From: Chryseobacterium nepalense | Lineage (GTDB): Bacteria; Bacteroidota; Bacteroidia; Flavobacteriales; Weeksellaceae | DNA: 64,000 bases | Direction of reading: 5' to 3' | Assembly: GCF_023195755.1 (NCBI RefSeq) | Contig: NZ_CP096203.1 | Span: 3,782,001 to 3,846,000 of the forward strand | In this document: one piece after another, positions 46,183 to 55,409 of the stretch | How the letters are laid out: each line of letters opens with the position of its first letter | Numbering within the stretch: position 1 is the stretch's first letter | Translations under genes and position numbers: made by a program | Notes under the pieces: generated by a model | What the model was told of the DNA's origin: nothing | Database searches by the model: none | The model's input: only the letters and a program-made list of their open reading frames with translations

Positions 46183-46217
46183 AAATCATCCCTTTCAAAG
46201 CTGAAAGGGATGATTAT
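46183..46217. terminator. Hairpin between alaS and the intergenic element
   Basis: AATCATCCCTTTCA and TGAAAGGGATGATT form a 14-bp perfect stem with loop AAGC, 27 bp past the alaS stop codon. The T-runs are short. Confidence 0.7.
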
Positions 46218-46243
46218 TATTTAAATTTTATTAAAAATATTTC

Positions 46244-48847
46244 TTAAAGATTCAGCGCTTTCTGATACGCATTTTCCAATCCGTCAAGATTTTTTCCTCC
46301 TGCTGTGGCAAAGCCAGGATTTCCGCCGCCGCCGCCCTGGATTTCTTTTGCCAAATCTTTAATCAAGGCTCCTGCCTGATAAATTCCTGCTAAATCATCA
46401 GAAACGCCAACGGTAATCATTGGTTTCCCGTCTGCGTCGGACAGAATAACCGTAATGGAAGTGGGGATTTCTTTTTTTAACTGGAAGACGATGTCTTTTA
46501 CCGAACCGGCGTCCAAAGAAGTTCTTTTTACCAGAAGTAATTTATCACCTTTTTGCTCGTAAGCTCCTTTCCATTCGCCGATTTCTCCTTTTGCTTTTTC
46601 CTTTTTCATTGCGTCTACTTCAGACTTCAATGCGGTATTTTCCTCAATTAATTTTTCAATAGAACGTACAACATCTTTTGATTTCAGCAACTGTGATATT
46701 TCGGCGATCTGTTTTTCAATATTTTTGAAATACTCTTCAGCTTTATCTCCGGAAATCGCTTCAATTCTTCTGATTCCTGCTGCTGCGGAACTTTCGGAAA
46801 TGATTTTAAAATGTCCGATTTCGCTGGTGCTTTTCACGTGAGTTCCTCCGCAAAGTTCCATAGAAGTTCCAAACTGGATCATTCTTACACTGTCGCCATA
46901 CTTTTCCCCGAACAAAGCCATGGCACCTCTGTCCAGAGCTTCCCGGATCGGAATATTCCTGAATTCCTGTAAAGCAATATTTTCTTTAATCTTTGCATTA
47001 ACCTTTTCTTCCACTAAGGTTAATTCCTCCTCCGTCATTTTATTAAAATGAGAGAAGTCGAAACGCAGATAATCAGGACCAACGAATGAGCCTTTCTGCT
47101 CTACGTGGGTTCCCAGAACTTCTCTTAATGCTTCATGCAGCAAATGCGTTACCGAGTGGTTGGCCTGAGAATTTTTTCTTTCCGAAACATTTACTTTAGC
47201 ATAGAAAACAGCGCCTGCATCTTTCGGAAGACCGTTGATTAAAGAAATAACCAATCCGTTTTCCTTTTTGGTTTCCAAAACTTCAAAGCTTTCGGTCGCA
47301 TTTTCAAGAACGCCTTTGTCGCCTACCTGGCCTCCGCCTTCCGGATAAAAAGGAGATTCGCTTAAAACTACCTGGTAAAATTCTCCGTCCTTATTTTCTA
47401 CTTTTCGGTATCTTGTAATATAGGTTTCAGATTCAAATTGATCATAACCTACAAAATTTTCAGGTTTTTCTTCCAACGTAACCCAATCATATACTTTTTG
47501 GGCAGAATCTGCTTTTGAACGTTTCTTTTGCTCATTTAAAGCTTGTTTAAAGCCTTCCTCATCGATGGTTAAACCTTTTTCTTCCGCAATAATTCTCGTT
47601 AAATCATCAGGGAAACCATAAGTATCATATAATTCAAAAACTTCTTCAGTTGGCAATACCTTCTGATTATTGGCAATCGTCTGCTGAATCAATTTTTCAA
47701 CTCTTATCAATCCGTTTTCTATGGTTCTTAAGAATGATTCTTCTTCACTTTTGATAACTTCAGAAACCAGTTTTCCCTGTTTTTCAAGTTCAGGAAAGAA
47801 AGTTCCCATTTGCTCCTGTAAAACAGCAACCAATTGATAAAGGAAAGGTTCTTTCATTCCTAAGAAACGGTAAGAATAAGAAATTCCTCTTCTTAAGATT
47901 CTTCTGATCACATAACCTGCTCCTCCGTTGGAAGGCAGCTGTCCGTCAGCAATCGCAAACGAAACCGCTCTGATATGGTCTACCACCACGCGGATCGCAA
48001 TATCTTTTTCGTCTTCTAAAATCCCGGTGTATTTTTTTCCTGAAAGTTCTTCAACTTTAGCAATTAAAGGAGTGAAAACATCAGTATCGTAATTGGAGGA
48101 TTTTTCCTGAAGCGCCATACACAGACGTTCAAAGCCCATTCCCGTATCCACATGTTGTGCAGGAAGCTTTTCAAGGGTTTTGTCTGCTTTCCTGTTGAAT
48201 TCCATGAAAACGAGATTCCATACTTCCACCACCTGCGGATGGTCGTTGTTCACCAGTTCTAATCCGGAAACTTTCGCTTTTTCTTCAGTACTTCTCAAAT
48301 CAACATGGATTTCTGAGCACGGTCCGCACGGTCCGCTTTCTCCCATTTCCCAGAAATTGTCTTTTTTATTTCCATTGATAATTCTGTCTTCGGAAATGTG
48401 GGATTTCCAGAAATCATAAGCATCCTGATCTCTTTCAAGGTTTTCGGAAGCATCTCCTTCAAAAATGGTTACATATAGGTTTTCTTTAGGAATTCCATAG
48501 ACTTCCGTAAGTAATTCCCAGGCAAAAGCAATAGCATCTTTTTTAAAATAATCTCCGAAAGACCAGTTTCCCAACATTTCAAACATGGTGTGGTGGTACG
48601 TATCACGGCCCACATCATCCAGGTCATTATGTTTCCCGGAAACCCGCAGACACTTCTGGGTATCGGCAATTCTCGGTGCGGTAGGAGTCTTGTAGCCCAG
48701 GAAAAAATCCTTGAACTGCGTCATCCCGGAATTGGAAAACATAAGTGTAGGGTCATCTTTCAGGACAATGGGTGCTGAAGGAACAATGAGGTGGCCTTTG
48801 CTTTTAAAATAATCTAAAAATTTTTGACGAATCTCTTGTGATGTCAT
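46244..48847 (-). CDS. alaS: Alanine--tRNA ligase, 867 aa
   Basis: Class II aminoacyl-tRNA synthetase charging tRNA-Ala. The catalytic domain starts MTSQEIRQKFLDYFKSKGH with TLMFSNSGMTQFKD (motif 1 region) and RDTYHHTMFEMLGNWSFGDY (motif 2). The editing domain retains zinc ligands in NHSVTHLLHEAL (HxxxH) and MELCGGTHVKS (C and H). The C-terminal C-Ala domain ends with QGGGGGNPGFATAGG. Length is normal. A -7 element TAAATTTG (minus strand, 48889-48896) lies 41 bp upstream. Monocistronic. Confidence 0.96.
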   Translation of the reverse strand: MTSQEIRQKFLDYFKSKGHLIVPSAPIVLKDDPTLMFSNSGMTQFKDFFLGYKTPTAPRIADTQKCLRVSGKHNDLDDVGRDTYHHTMFEMLGNWSFGDYFKKDAIAFAWELLTEVYGIPKENLYVTIFEGDASENLERDQDAYDFWKSHISEDRIINGNKKDNFWEMGESGPCGPCSEIHVDLRSTEEKAKVSGLELVNNDHPQVVEVWNLVFMEFNRKADKTLEKLPAQHVDTGMGFERLCMALQEKSSNYDTDVFTPLIAKVEELSGKKYTGILEDEKDIAIRVVVDHIRAVSFAIADGQLPSNGGAGYVIRRILRRGISYSYRFLGMKEPFLYQLVAVLQEQMGTFFPELEKQGKLVSEVIKSEEESFLRTIENGLIRVEKLIQQTIANNQKVLPTEEVFELYDTYGFPDDLTRIIAEEKGLTIDEEGFKQALNEQKKRSKADSAQKVYDWVTLEEKPENFVGYDQFESETYITRYRKVENKDGEFYQVVLSESPFYPEGGGQVGDKGVLENATESFEVLETKKENGLVISLINGLPKDAGAVFYAKVNVSERKNSQANHSVTHLLHEALREVLGTHVEQKGSFVGPDYLRFDFSHFNKMTEEELTLVEEKVNAKIKENIALQEFRNIPIREALDRGAMALFGEKYGDSVRMIQFGTSMELCGGTHVKSTSEIGHFKIISESSAAAGIRRIEAISGDKAEEYFKNIEKQIAEISQLLKSKDVVRSIEKLIEENTALKSEVDAMKKEKAKGEIGEWKGAYEQKGDKLLLVKRTSLDAGSVKDIVFQLKKEIPTSITVILSDADGKPMITVGVSDDLAGIYQAGALIKDLAKEIQGGGGGNPGFATAGGKNLDGLENAYQKALNL

Positions 48848-48971
48848 AATTTATATTGCTTTGCTTTTTACAGTTTTTTGATAAGATGCAAATTTAAGGT
48901 TTTTAGGGGATTTAGGTTGAAATATTTGACACTTTTGCGAAGATTTGTTTTTAATGAGCAGAAACGTTTTC

Positions 48972-49090
48972 AGGAGCTTTTTCCCGCTTTCCGCTACAAT
49001 TCCTCATTGCGCGGCTCCGACTTGGCCTGTCTTAAGCCCGGCAAGGCTCCGTCGCTCCATTGCGGGATTTTCACTGCAATCAGGGCTAGG
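48972..49090 (+). repeat. Dispersed intergenic repeat, copy B
   Basis: Starts AGGAGCTTTTTCC-CGCTTTCCGC and ends ATCAGGGCTAGG, as in copies at 35519 and 63152. The interior is GC-rich and unlike the other copies. It lies in the 515-bp gap between divergent alaS and the sigma-factor gene. Confidence 0.72.
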
Positions 49091-49187
49091 CTATAGTCAT
49101 CCTATTAATTGGAGTGTGTAAGCTGTTGATAATTAAATCATAAATGTCAAGATCATGTATTCTTGTTTTCAATAATTTTCACAAAGC

Positions 49188-49251
49188 TTGTCATGCTGGA
49201 AGCATCTCAGCATAGTTGATTTAATTGTTTAGATGCTTGACAGGATGACAA
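49188..49251. repeat. Palindromic repeat with 20-bp arms
   Basis: TTGTCATGCTGGAAGCATCT (49188-49207) and the reverse complement of 49231-49251 agree except for three differences. It resembles a REP- or MITE-like palindrome. With copy B it fills much of the alaS to sigma-factor gap; no gene was seen there. Confidence 0.65.
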
Positions 49252-49362
49252 TCACAAGAGCTAAAATGAATCCATAAAAAACGTTGCAGTGTATCGTCTT
49301 AACTTTATATATTCGTTTATTGTTAAAATATCTCAGGGATTTTAAATCTTCAAAAAGTTAGT

Positions 49363-49920
49363 ATGACCAAAAACGAAACATTCAAAAACTGGATAGAACA
49401 GTATTCTGCAGCGTTGATGAGAAGGGCAGTGTATCTGTTGTCCGATAAAGTTGAGGCGGAAGATATTGTTCAGGAAGTTTTTATTTCCGCTTTTTCGTCC
49501 TATGAATCTTTTGAAGGGAAAAGCCGGCCGCTCACCTGGCTGATGACTATTTTAAACAGAAAAGTGGCCGATTTTTACCGTAAAAAATATAAATCTGAAC
49601 CCAACATTAAACTGGATCATTTTTTTGATGAAGACGGCGCCTGGAAAAACAATGATATTTTGAATGAATGGAATGCAGGCAATCAGGAAACACAACTGTT
49701 AGACAATGCAGAATTCAATAAAATCCTGGAGGAATGCCTGGAAGATCTGCCTTCCCGATGGAAAATTCCGATGAAGCTGTATTACCTTGAAGAAAAAAAA
49801 GCGCCGGAAGTGAGTCAGGAACTTGATATTTCCACGACTAATTTATGGAAGATTCTGCAAAGAGGCAGGATGCAATTGAGAGAATGCCTGGAAATGAACT
49901 GGTTTGCCAATCAAAACTGA
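49363..49920 (+). CDS. ECF-type RNA polymerase sigma factor, 185 aa
   Basis: Sigma-70 family ECF factor with region 2 (about 10-80: YSAALMRRAVYLLSDKVEAE, DIVQEVFISAF, SRPLTWLMTILNRKVADFYR) and region 4 (about 125-180: LEDLPSRWKIPMKLYYLEEK, VSQELDISTTNLWKILQRGR, a helix-turn-helix). The gene is followed 7 bp later by an anti-sigma-like gene, then an RclC-like membrane protein and MsrAB. This argues for an envelope oxidative-stress regulon. A CGTCTTAA motif at 49295-49302 could be an autoregulated -10 box. Confidence 0.92.
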   Translation: MTKNETFKNWIEQYSAALMRRAVYLLSDKVEAEDIVQEVFISAFSSYESFEGKSRPLTWLMTILNRKVADFYRKKYKSEPNIKLDHFFDEDGAWKNNDILNEWNAGNQETQLLDNAEFNKILEECLEDLPSRWKIPMKLYYLEEKKAPEVSQELDISTTNLWKILQRGRMQLRECLEMNWFANQN

Positions 49921-49927
49921 TCTAAAA

Positions 49928-50203
49928 ATGCTTAAAAAACTGATTCATATTATTTTTTTACCGTGCAGCAAAGCGACGATGCTCATGGAAAAACGGAATG
50001 CGGAAAATATTTCCCCAAAAGAAAACCGTAAGCTTTCCCTGCATCTTGCTATTTGTAAATGGTGCAGAGCCTACAAAGAAAAGCTGGAAATATTGGATAA
50101 AATGTTGAAAAGAAAGCTTTCGGATGAAAGTAATGTTGAAATTAATGATTCTGATATTCATAAGGTTAAAGAAAGAGCTCTGAAAAATTTAGATATTTCA
50201 TAA
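49928..50203 (+). CDS. Anti-sigma-factor-like zinc-finger protein, 91 aa
   Basis: This small protein contains a ZAS/zf-HC2-like motif, HLAICKWCRAY (H-x3-C-x2-C), in a helical context (ENRKLSLHLAICKWCRAYKE), as in soluble zinc-binding anti-sigma factors. There is no membrane span, so it would sense the cytoplasm, for example through oxidation of the Cys pair. The ATG at 49928, 7 bp after the sigma gene, is preferred over a frame start inside the sigma gene. Partnering with the sigma factor is inferred from adjacency. Confidence 0.72.
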   Translation: MLKKLIHIIFLPCSKATMLMEKRNAENISPKENRKLSLHLAICKWCRAYKEKLEILDKMLKRKLSDESNVEINDSDIHKVKERALKNLDIS

Positions 50204-50280
50204 AATAATTTGTCAGGATTTTGAAATGGTTCCGACTATACTTTTGAAAATAATAAAGTATTCAATCAAAATCTTAAAAA

Positions 50281-50730
50281 ATGAATGGAACTGTACTAAA
50301 AATTGATAATGAAAACCTTATCGGAAAAACGGGGTACTATCTCTCCCTTTTCGGAACCGTCATTATTCTGCTGTGGATCGGAATTTTCAAATTCACTCCT
50401 ACAGAAGCAAATGCCATAAAACCTTTGGTGGAAAACCATTTCCTTACTTTTTTCGTATATGATATTGTAAGCATTCAGGCAGTGTCCGATACTATCGGAG
50501 TCATAGAAATTATCATTGCATTATTGTTATTGTTTAGTGTGAAATTTGCATCACTCAGAAAGTACGCCGCCATCGGAATGGTTATTACCTTCCTGATAAC
50601 ACTGAGCTATCTGTTTACGACTCCGGGAATCTGGAAAACAGTCGATGGAATTTTGATAACTGACTTCTTTATCATAAAAGATATCATGCTTTTAGGATTT
50701 GGATTAATGATTTTAAATCTGAAAAAATGA
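50281..50730 (+). CDS. YkgB/DUF417 family membrane protein (RclC-like), 149 aa
   Basis: Four predicted membrane spans and DUF417-type motifs: [58 protein letters not shown]. The E. coli member RclC belongs to a reactive-chlorine resistance operon. The gene's stop overlaps the next gene's ATG (ATGA), so it is coupled to MsrAB, which repairs methionine oxidised by hypochlorous acid. Upstream are both a CGACTATA motif (50233-50240) and a housekeeping-like -7 element TACTTTTG (50239-50246). Confidence 0.85.
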   Translation: MNGTVLKIDNENLIGKTGYYLSLFGTVIILLWIGIFKFTPTEANAIKPLVENHFLTFFVYDIVSIQAVSDTIGVIEIIIALLLLFSVKFASLRKYAAIGMVITFLITLSYLFTTPGIWKTVDGILITDFFIIKDIMLLGFGLMILNLKK

Positions 50731-51842
50731 AAAAAAATATAAAAATGAAGAACATATTGATTTTACTTGGCGTTGTGCTGGGAATAGCAGTATTTGCAAC
50801 AAGCTGCGGAGATTCAAAAAAAATGAAGTCTGCTGAAACAAAAAAAGAAAATGAGACCATTATGGACAATAGAAATTTAAAAGAAGTGTATTTTGCAGGA
50901 GGATGCTTTTGGGGAACAGAACATTTTTTTCAACAGATTAGAGGTGTCGTAGGAACTGAAGTGGGATACGCGAATGGAAATAAAGAAAATCCTACTTATG
51001 AAGAAGTTGTAAGCCATACTACAGGTTTTGCAGAAACCGTAAAAGTGAAATATGATCCTGAAGAGGTTGATCTTACTCTTTTAATAGACCTTTATTTCAA
51101 AACCATTGATCCTACGAGTTTAAACAAACAGGGAAACGACAGGGGAGACCAGTACAGAACCGGAATTTATTCGACTGATAAAGAAACGGAAGCCATTGTG
51201 AAAGCCGAAGTGGCAAAATTGGCTAAAAACTACAGCAAGCCTGTATTGGTAGAAACAATTCCGCTTAAAAATTTCTATAAAGCAGAAGATTACCACCAGG
51301 ATTACCTGGACAAAAACCCGGGAGGATACTGCCACATTGAACCAGGATTATTTGAAATGGCAAGAAATGCGAATCCTCCAAAGAAAAAAGAAGTGAAATA
51401 TCAGAAACAGGATAAAAAAGTTTTAAAGGAAAAACTGACTGCCGAACAGTATAACGTAACCCAGGAAAACGGTACGGAAAGAGCTTTCCAGAATGAATAC
51501 TGGGATGAAACGCGTGAAGGAATTTATGTGGACATCACTACCGGAGAACCTTTGTTTATCTCTACTGATAAATTTGAATCCGGATGTGGATGGCCAAGTT
51601 TTTCAAAACCGATTACCAAAAAATTAGTTGAAGAAAAGCTGGACCGTTCCCACGGAATGACAAGGGTAGAGGTAAGAAGTAAAACAGGAGATGCTCATTT
51701 GGGACACGTTTTCAATGATGGTCCTGAAGATAAAGGCGGACTGCGTTACTGTATCAACAGTGCTTCTTTGAAATTTATCCCGAAAGCGGAAATGAAAGAA
51801 AAAGGATATGGCGAATATATCGCACTCCTTGACAAAAAATAA
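50727..51842 (+). CDS. msrAB: Bifunctional methionine sulfoxide reductase MsrA/MsrB lipoprotein, 371 aa
   Basis: An N-terminal lipoprotein signal with lipobox ATSC (near residue 27) places the enzyme in the envelope. The MsrA domain (about 52-205) has the catalytic Cys in [13 protein letters not shown]. The MsrB domain (about 235-360) has [12 protein letters not shown] and the catalytic Cys in [12 protein letters not shown]. The two CxxC zinc pairs of many MsrB proteins are missing ([13 protein letters not shown] replaces one). The start is the ATGA overlap at 50727 or a second ATG at 50745. It reduces both stereoisomers of oxidised methionine and is last in the ECF sigma cluster. Confidence 0.93.
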   Translation: MKKNIKMKNILILLGVVLGIAVFATSCGDSKKMKSAETKKENETIMDNRNLKEVYFAGGCFWGTEHFFQQIRGVVGTEVGYANGNKENPTYEEVVSHTTGFAETVKVKYDPEEVDLTLLIDLYFKTIDPTSLNKQGNDRGDQYRTGIYSTDKETEAIVKAEVAKLAKNYSKPVLVETIPLKNFYKAEDYHQDYLDKNPGGYCHIEPGLFEMARNANPPKKKEVKYQKQDKKVLKEKLTAEQYNVTQENGTERAFQNEYWDETREGIYVDITTGEPLFISTDKFESGCGWPSFSKPITKKLVEEKLDRSHGMTRVEVRSKTGDAHLGHVFNDGPEDKGGLRYCINSASLKFIPKAEMKEKGYGEYIALLDKK

Positions 51843-51869
51843 AAACTAGTGTTTTAAGTGAAGTGATTG

Positions 51870-51903
51870 AGGGGGCTGCCGAAAGACAGTCCTTTCTTTT
51901 TTA
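51870..51903 (+). terminator. Rho-independent terminator
   Basis: GGGCTG and CAGTCC form a short stem (one wobble) followed by CTTTCTTTTTT, after msrAB. Confidence 0.6.
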
Positions 51904-51928
51904 TTTCCGCGAGCTTATGGTGAAGAAT

Positions 51929-52576
51929 CTACCTTGGATGTATTTGCAACCTTTCTTTAATACTGAACATGGAAATATTTAAAAATAAAAGAAATCCGAA
52001 AAAGATATAATAAGCTCCGTTTGGAAGTTTTGAGAGATTTTGAAAAATACTAAGATAATATTGTTTAAAATCGGGCTTTACCTCAACAAAAGTATAAATC
52101 GTGTCATGGCATAAAAGGCAGTCTATTTCTTCTTCTTCAGTTTTTGGACTTTTATAATTCACAGTGGCAAATACATTTCCTGTTTTTTGCAGATCCAATG
52201 CATACGTTTCATGTTTTGCAATGGCCATATCATTTAATAAAGAAACAAAGTCATCGTATGTATTATTTTTATCTAAAATAAATTCTATTCCGGTATTTTT
52301 TTCATTACGTTTTTGGAGAGACTTAATTTCCGAAACATAAAACTTTGAATTTTCTTTAGCTTTTGAAGGATCAACTTTTATTTTTTTATAATCCCAGTTT
52401 CGTACGGATTCAAAACTAAGGGTACTATTGATTTTATCTCCTGTTAATTTTGGGGGAAGCCAAATATCAACTACATTATATTTAGTTTTATCAATGTAGG
52501 GATTAATATAGTACCAAAATAAAACAGGTACAATCAAAGCGCTGATAAGCCCGGGGAAATAATATATCTTTTTCAT
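51929..52576 (-). CDS. Two-span membrane protein, paralog 1, 215 aa
   Basis: Membrane spans lie at each end (about 5-25 and 188-205) with a mixed alpha/beta domain between, probably periplasmic. Segments SEIKSLQKRNEKNTGIEFIL and NTYDDFVSLLNDMAIAKHET are nearly shared with the gene upstream, whose stop codon side overlaps this start by 4 bp. The domain vaguely resembles the periplasmic part of ExbD/TolR, but this is not firm. It contains a lone CxxCH (CLLCH) absent from the paralog. No function assigned. Confidence 0.65.
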   Translation of the reverse strand: MKKIYYFPGLISALIVPVLFWYYINPYIDKTKYNVVDIWLPPKLTGDKINSTLSFESVRNWDYKKIKVDPSKAKENSKFYVSEIKSLQKRNEKNTGIEFILDKNNTYDDFVSLLNDMAIAKHETYALDLQKTGNVFATVNYKSPKTEEEEIDCLLCHDTIYTFVEVKPDFKQYYLSIFQNLSKLPNGAYYIFFGFLLFLNISMFSIKERLQIHPR

Positions 52577-53232
52577 GCAATTTTTTTTTTGAGTTGAAGA
52601 TTTTCTTTAATGCTAAACATTGAAATATTTAAGAATAGTAAGAAGCTGAAGATGACGTAGTAAGAGTTCTCTGGTAATTTAGTAAGCTGGTATTCAAATT
52701 TTTGAAAGCCTTTTAAATAATATTTTTTAAAATAATCACTTGAAAAGTCAATAATTTCATTTCCACATCTGTCAACAATATCATCATTGGTAAATAGGCT
52801 AGCTCCATCAAGTTTTAGAATAACAAAAAAATGTCCTGTTTTATCAAGATCTAAGTAATAAGATGATTGTTTGCTGATAGCCATATCATTCCGTAATGAA
52901 ACAAGATCGTCGTAGGTGTTTTTATCGTTTAAAATAAATTCTATTCCAGTATCTTTCTCATTCCGTTTCTGAAGCTTTTTAATTTCCGAAATATAAAAAA
53001 CTGAATTTTCCCGTGCTGTATTAGGTTTTACTATAATTTTTTTATAATGTAACTTTCGGTAAGGTTCGAAACCGTCAACGGTCGTTGCTTTTTCGTCTTG
53101 AAACTTAGCTGGGAATTTAAAATCAATCATGTTTACATGTATTTCTCTATATTTTTGGCTCCCGTAAAACCAAAATAAAACCGGTATCAGTAAAGCGCTG
53201 ATGACCCCGGGAACGTAATATATTCTCTTCAT
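52573..53232 (-). CDS. Two-span membrane protein, paralog 2, 219 aa
   Basis: Same topology and order of motifs as the downstream neighbour: N-terminal span with YYVPGVISALLIPVLFWFYG, then SEIKKLQKRNEKDTGIEFIL and NTYDDLVSLRNDMAISKQSS, and a C-terminal span followed by NISMFSIKENLQLKKK. The pair arose by tandem duplication and overlaps by 4 bp, so they are translationally coupled and their products may associate. No family recognised. Confidence 0.65.
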   Translation of the reverse strand: MKRIYYVPGVISALLIPVLFWFYGSQKYREIHVNMIDFKFPAKFQDEKATTVDGFEPYRKLHYKKIIVKPNTARENSVFYISEIKKLQKRNEKDTGIEFILNDKNTYDDLVSLRNDMAISKQSSYYLDLDKTGHFFVILKLDGASLFTNDDIVDRCGNEIIDFSSDYFKKYYLKGFQKFEYQLTKLPENSYYVIFSFLLFLNISMFSIKENLQLKKKIA

Positions 53233-53359
53233 GCCATTAATTTTTATTAAATATAAATAAAAACTTCAATAAAATATTAAAGTGATTCGAAAAACGAACC
53301 ACTTTACTATTTAATGAATAAAATTCTAAACTTTGAATTTTTGAACTTTAAATCAGGAT

Positions 53360-54205
53360 TTACCAGTCTCTTTTTCTTAAAATCCAGTACGATCCGACAA
53401 TGAAGATTGCACACCAAACCAGACACGCGATCATGCTTTCTGTAGGGTAGTGGAATTCATATTTAAGGCCCATCATTTTTGCCATATTGAGCCTTATCAT
53501 AGGATTAGGAATCAGGCTGGACATACTTTCCAATGGTAAAAGATGCGTAATAAAAAAATCATTCTGAAGCACTTCATTTCTCTGAGGCCCCTGCATTCCG
53601 CGCACTTTCATATATACTTCCACACCGGATAAAATACCTTCGCCGATCCAGAAGACAAAAAGAGCAAGAAAAACAAAAACCGATTTCCTCAACAAAATTG
53701 AAAGAAACATAAGGAAACAGAAGAACGTAAACAGCTTTACAAAATAATTTCCGATAAAGAAGATTTCTTCAAAAACCTTCGCAGATTCCGTCGTATTGGA
53801 GTATTTGTATCCAAGAAACATTGTGATCGCAAAAACAACTACCGTAGAAACTATAGTGAAAATACTGATGGTCAGCAATTTTGAAGAGATAAATTCTTTC
53901 CTGCTCAATCCATCAATTGTATTCTGTTTAAACATCCTGTTGCTGAACTCCTGCGAAATCGAAAAAACAATGATCAATCCCAAGAAAATCTTCAGCAAAG
54001 CCACAATCCATGTTGTGAAATTCCAGATTTCCGGGAAATTATAAATGCCTTCTTCTTTCAGGTTGATCGTTCCTCCGAAAAGATCAAAATCGATCAGTCC
54101 GATGAAAAGCAAGGCGATAAGGATCGCAAAATACAGGATCGTAAAAATCTTGAATGGTCTGTAGTTCAGATTTTTATAATATTCTAGTTTAAATAATTTT
54201 ATCAT
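53360..54205 (-). CDS. ABC transporter permease (ABC-2 type), 281 aa
   Basis: About six membrane spans in the arrangement of ABC-2/BcrB-like permeases: a first span after LEYYKNLNYRPFK, a cytoplasmic SQEFSNRMFKQNTIDGLSRK coupling region, then four or five more spans. It starts 2 bp after the ATP-binding protein gene and pairs with it. Such exporters move peptides or antibiotics, but substrate is unknown. Gliding-motility permeases (GldF) were considered; there is no GldG neighbour. Confidence 0.85.
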   Translation of the reverse strand: MIKLFKLEYYKNLNYRPFKIFTILYFAILIALLFIGLIDFDLFGGTINLKEEGIYNFPEIWNFTTWIVALLKIFLGLIIVFSISQEFSNRMFKQNTIDGLSRKEFISSKLLTISIFTIVSTVVVFAITMFLGYKYSNTTESAKVFEEIFFIGNYFVKLFTFFCFLMFLSILLRKSVFVFLALFVFWIGEGILSGVEVYMKVRGMQGPQRNEVLQNDFFITHLLPLESMSSLIPNPMIRLNMAKMMGLKYEFHYPTESMIACLVWCAIFIVGSYWILRKRDW

Positions 54206-54207
54206 GA

Positions 54208-55110
54208 TTATTTGGTGTTTTTTACAAGTTCAAGGAATTGAGATTCAAGAGAAAGCTTTTTCTTCGTTAAATGAGAAAGAAATATCCCTTGTTCGGCCAG
54301 CTTCTGGTTTAATGCGGACGCTGAAATAGATGCATCATCGCGGATCTGGGCTTTCAGGATATCACCATCCAGATTAACAGAAGTGAACCAACCTAAAGAA
54401 TTCAATGCATTCAAAAGCAATGTATTGTTGTCTGCTTTCAGTTCAAAATAGCCATTGTTGGCCGTCATTTCATCCACTCTTCCGCAGTAGATGGAATTTC
54501 CTTCCTTCAGTACAATCACGTGGCTGCAGATTTTTTCAATTTCATCAAGTAAATGACTTGCAATAATAATGGTAATTCCCTGTTTTGCAATATTGCTGAT
54601 GATCTCACGGATCTGGATAATTCCTTCCGGATCAAGACCATTGGTAGGCTCGTCCAGAATCATCACTTCCGGATTATTCAGCATTGCAGAAGCAATAGCC
54701 AAACGCTGTTTCATTCCCAGTGAAAAAGTTTTGAAAGTATCTTTTTTCCTTTCCAAAAGGCCTACCGTCTGAAGAACCTCATCAACTCTGTTGTAAGGAG
54801 TACCTTTAATTTCAGCCACTATTTTCAGATTGGTTTCCGCGCTCAGGTAAGGATAAAAATTAGGCTGTTCGATGATGGCACCTATTTTTTTGAGCGTGTC
54901 CGGATCGGTTCCTTTTTTTCCAAACCAATACCAGTCACCGCTTGTAGGGTTAATAGTGGAGAGAAGCATTCCAAAGGTGGTAGACTTTCCGCTTCCGTTG
55001 GGGCCGAGTAAACCGTACACATTCCCCTTTTCTACATCAAAAGAAATATTGTTCACCACAACTCTCTTGAATTTCTTAGTAAGATTCTTTACTGACAGAA
55101 TTTTTTCCAT
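54208..55110 (-). CDS. ABC transporter ATP-binding protein, 300 aa
   Basis: Nucleotide-binding subunit with Walker A GLLGPNGSGKSTT (residues about 33-45), a Q-loop near IEQPNFYPYLS, signature FSLGMKQRLAIA, Walker B VMILDEPTNGLDPEG and the H-loop ASHLLDE. A C-terminal extension of about 85 residues (SALNQKLAEQGIFLSHLTKK) is typical of BcrA-like exporters. It drives the adjacent permease. The gene is divergent from the AAA protein gene across 299 bp. Confidence 0.93.
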   Translation of the reverse strand: MEKILSVKNLTKKFKRVVVNNISFDVEKGNVYGLLGPNGSGKSTTFGMLLSTINPTSGDWYWFGKKGTDPDTLKKIGAIIEQPNFYPYLSAETNLKIVAEIKGTPYNRVDEVLQTVGLLERKKDTFKTFSLGMKQRLAIASAMLNNPEVMILDEPTNGLDPEGIIQIREIISNIAKQGITIIIASHLLDEIEKICSHVIVLKEGNSIYCGRVDEMTANNGYFELKADNNTLLLNALNSLGWFTSVNLDGDILKAQIRDDASISASALNQKLAEQGIFLSHLTKKKLSLESQFLELVKNTK

Positions 55111-55409
55111 GTAATTTGTTTTACATAGTAGTAGTCTGTTTAAAAAATCATTTGTTACAATTTTATCCTAAATCAATTTAAATTTAATTTCAAATACGCT
55201 ATTTTTGGTATTAAATCTGTTTAAATTAATTTAAAATTAACAACAAAACGGAAATCGGCTATACTAAAATTCAAAAGCTGTTTAAAAATCTGTTATCAGG
55301 ATTATAAGTTTTTTATCATTGGTGCAGACGTTAGTATTTCATCAAATCTTTATTTCTTTTGTTGTTAAAAATAAAATGTTTAAACAAGTTTAGTAATAAT
55401 TGAATCTTT
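55111..55409. other. Divergent intergenic region without recognised genes
   Basis: AT-rich DNA between the ABC transporter and AAA protein genes. It must contain at least two divergent promoters, but no clear TTG plus TAnnTTTG pair was identified, and no ORF, hairpin or repeat stood out. Confidence 0.5.

Noticed and set aside
48972..49090. tRNA or structured ncRNA in the GC-rich stretch upstream of the sigma gene
   Set aside because: No cloverleaf or CCA-like end; the ends match the dispersed repeat family.
52120..52150. CxxCH as a cytochrome c haem site in the two-span protein
   Set aside because: A single motif absent from the close paralog, with no cytochrome-like surroundings.
53360..55110. 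Gliding motility GldA/GldF transporter
   Set aside because: No GldG gene follows and the ATP-binding protein looks like the BcrA-type export family.
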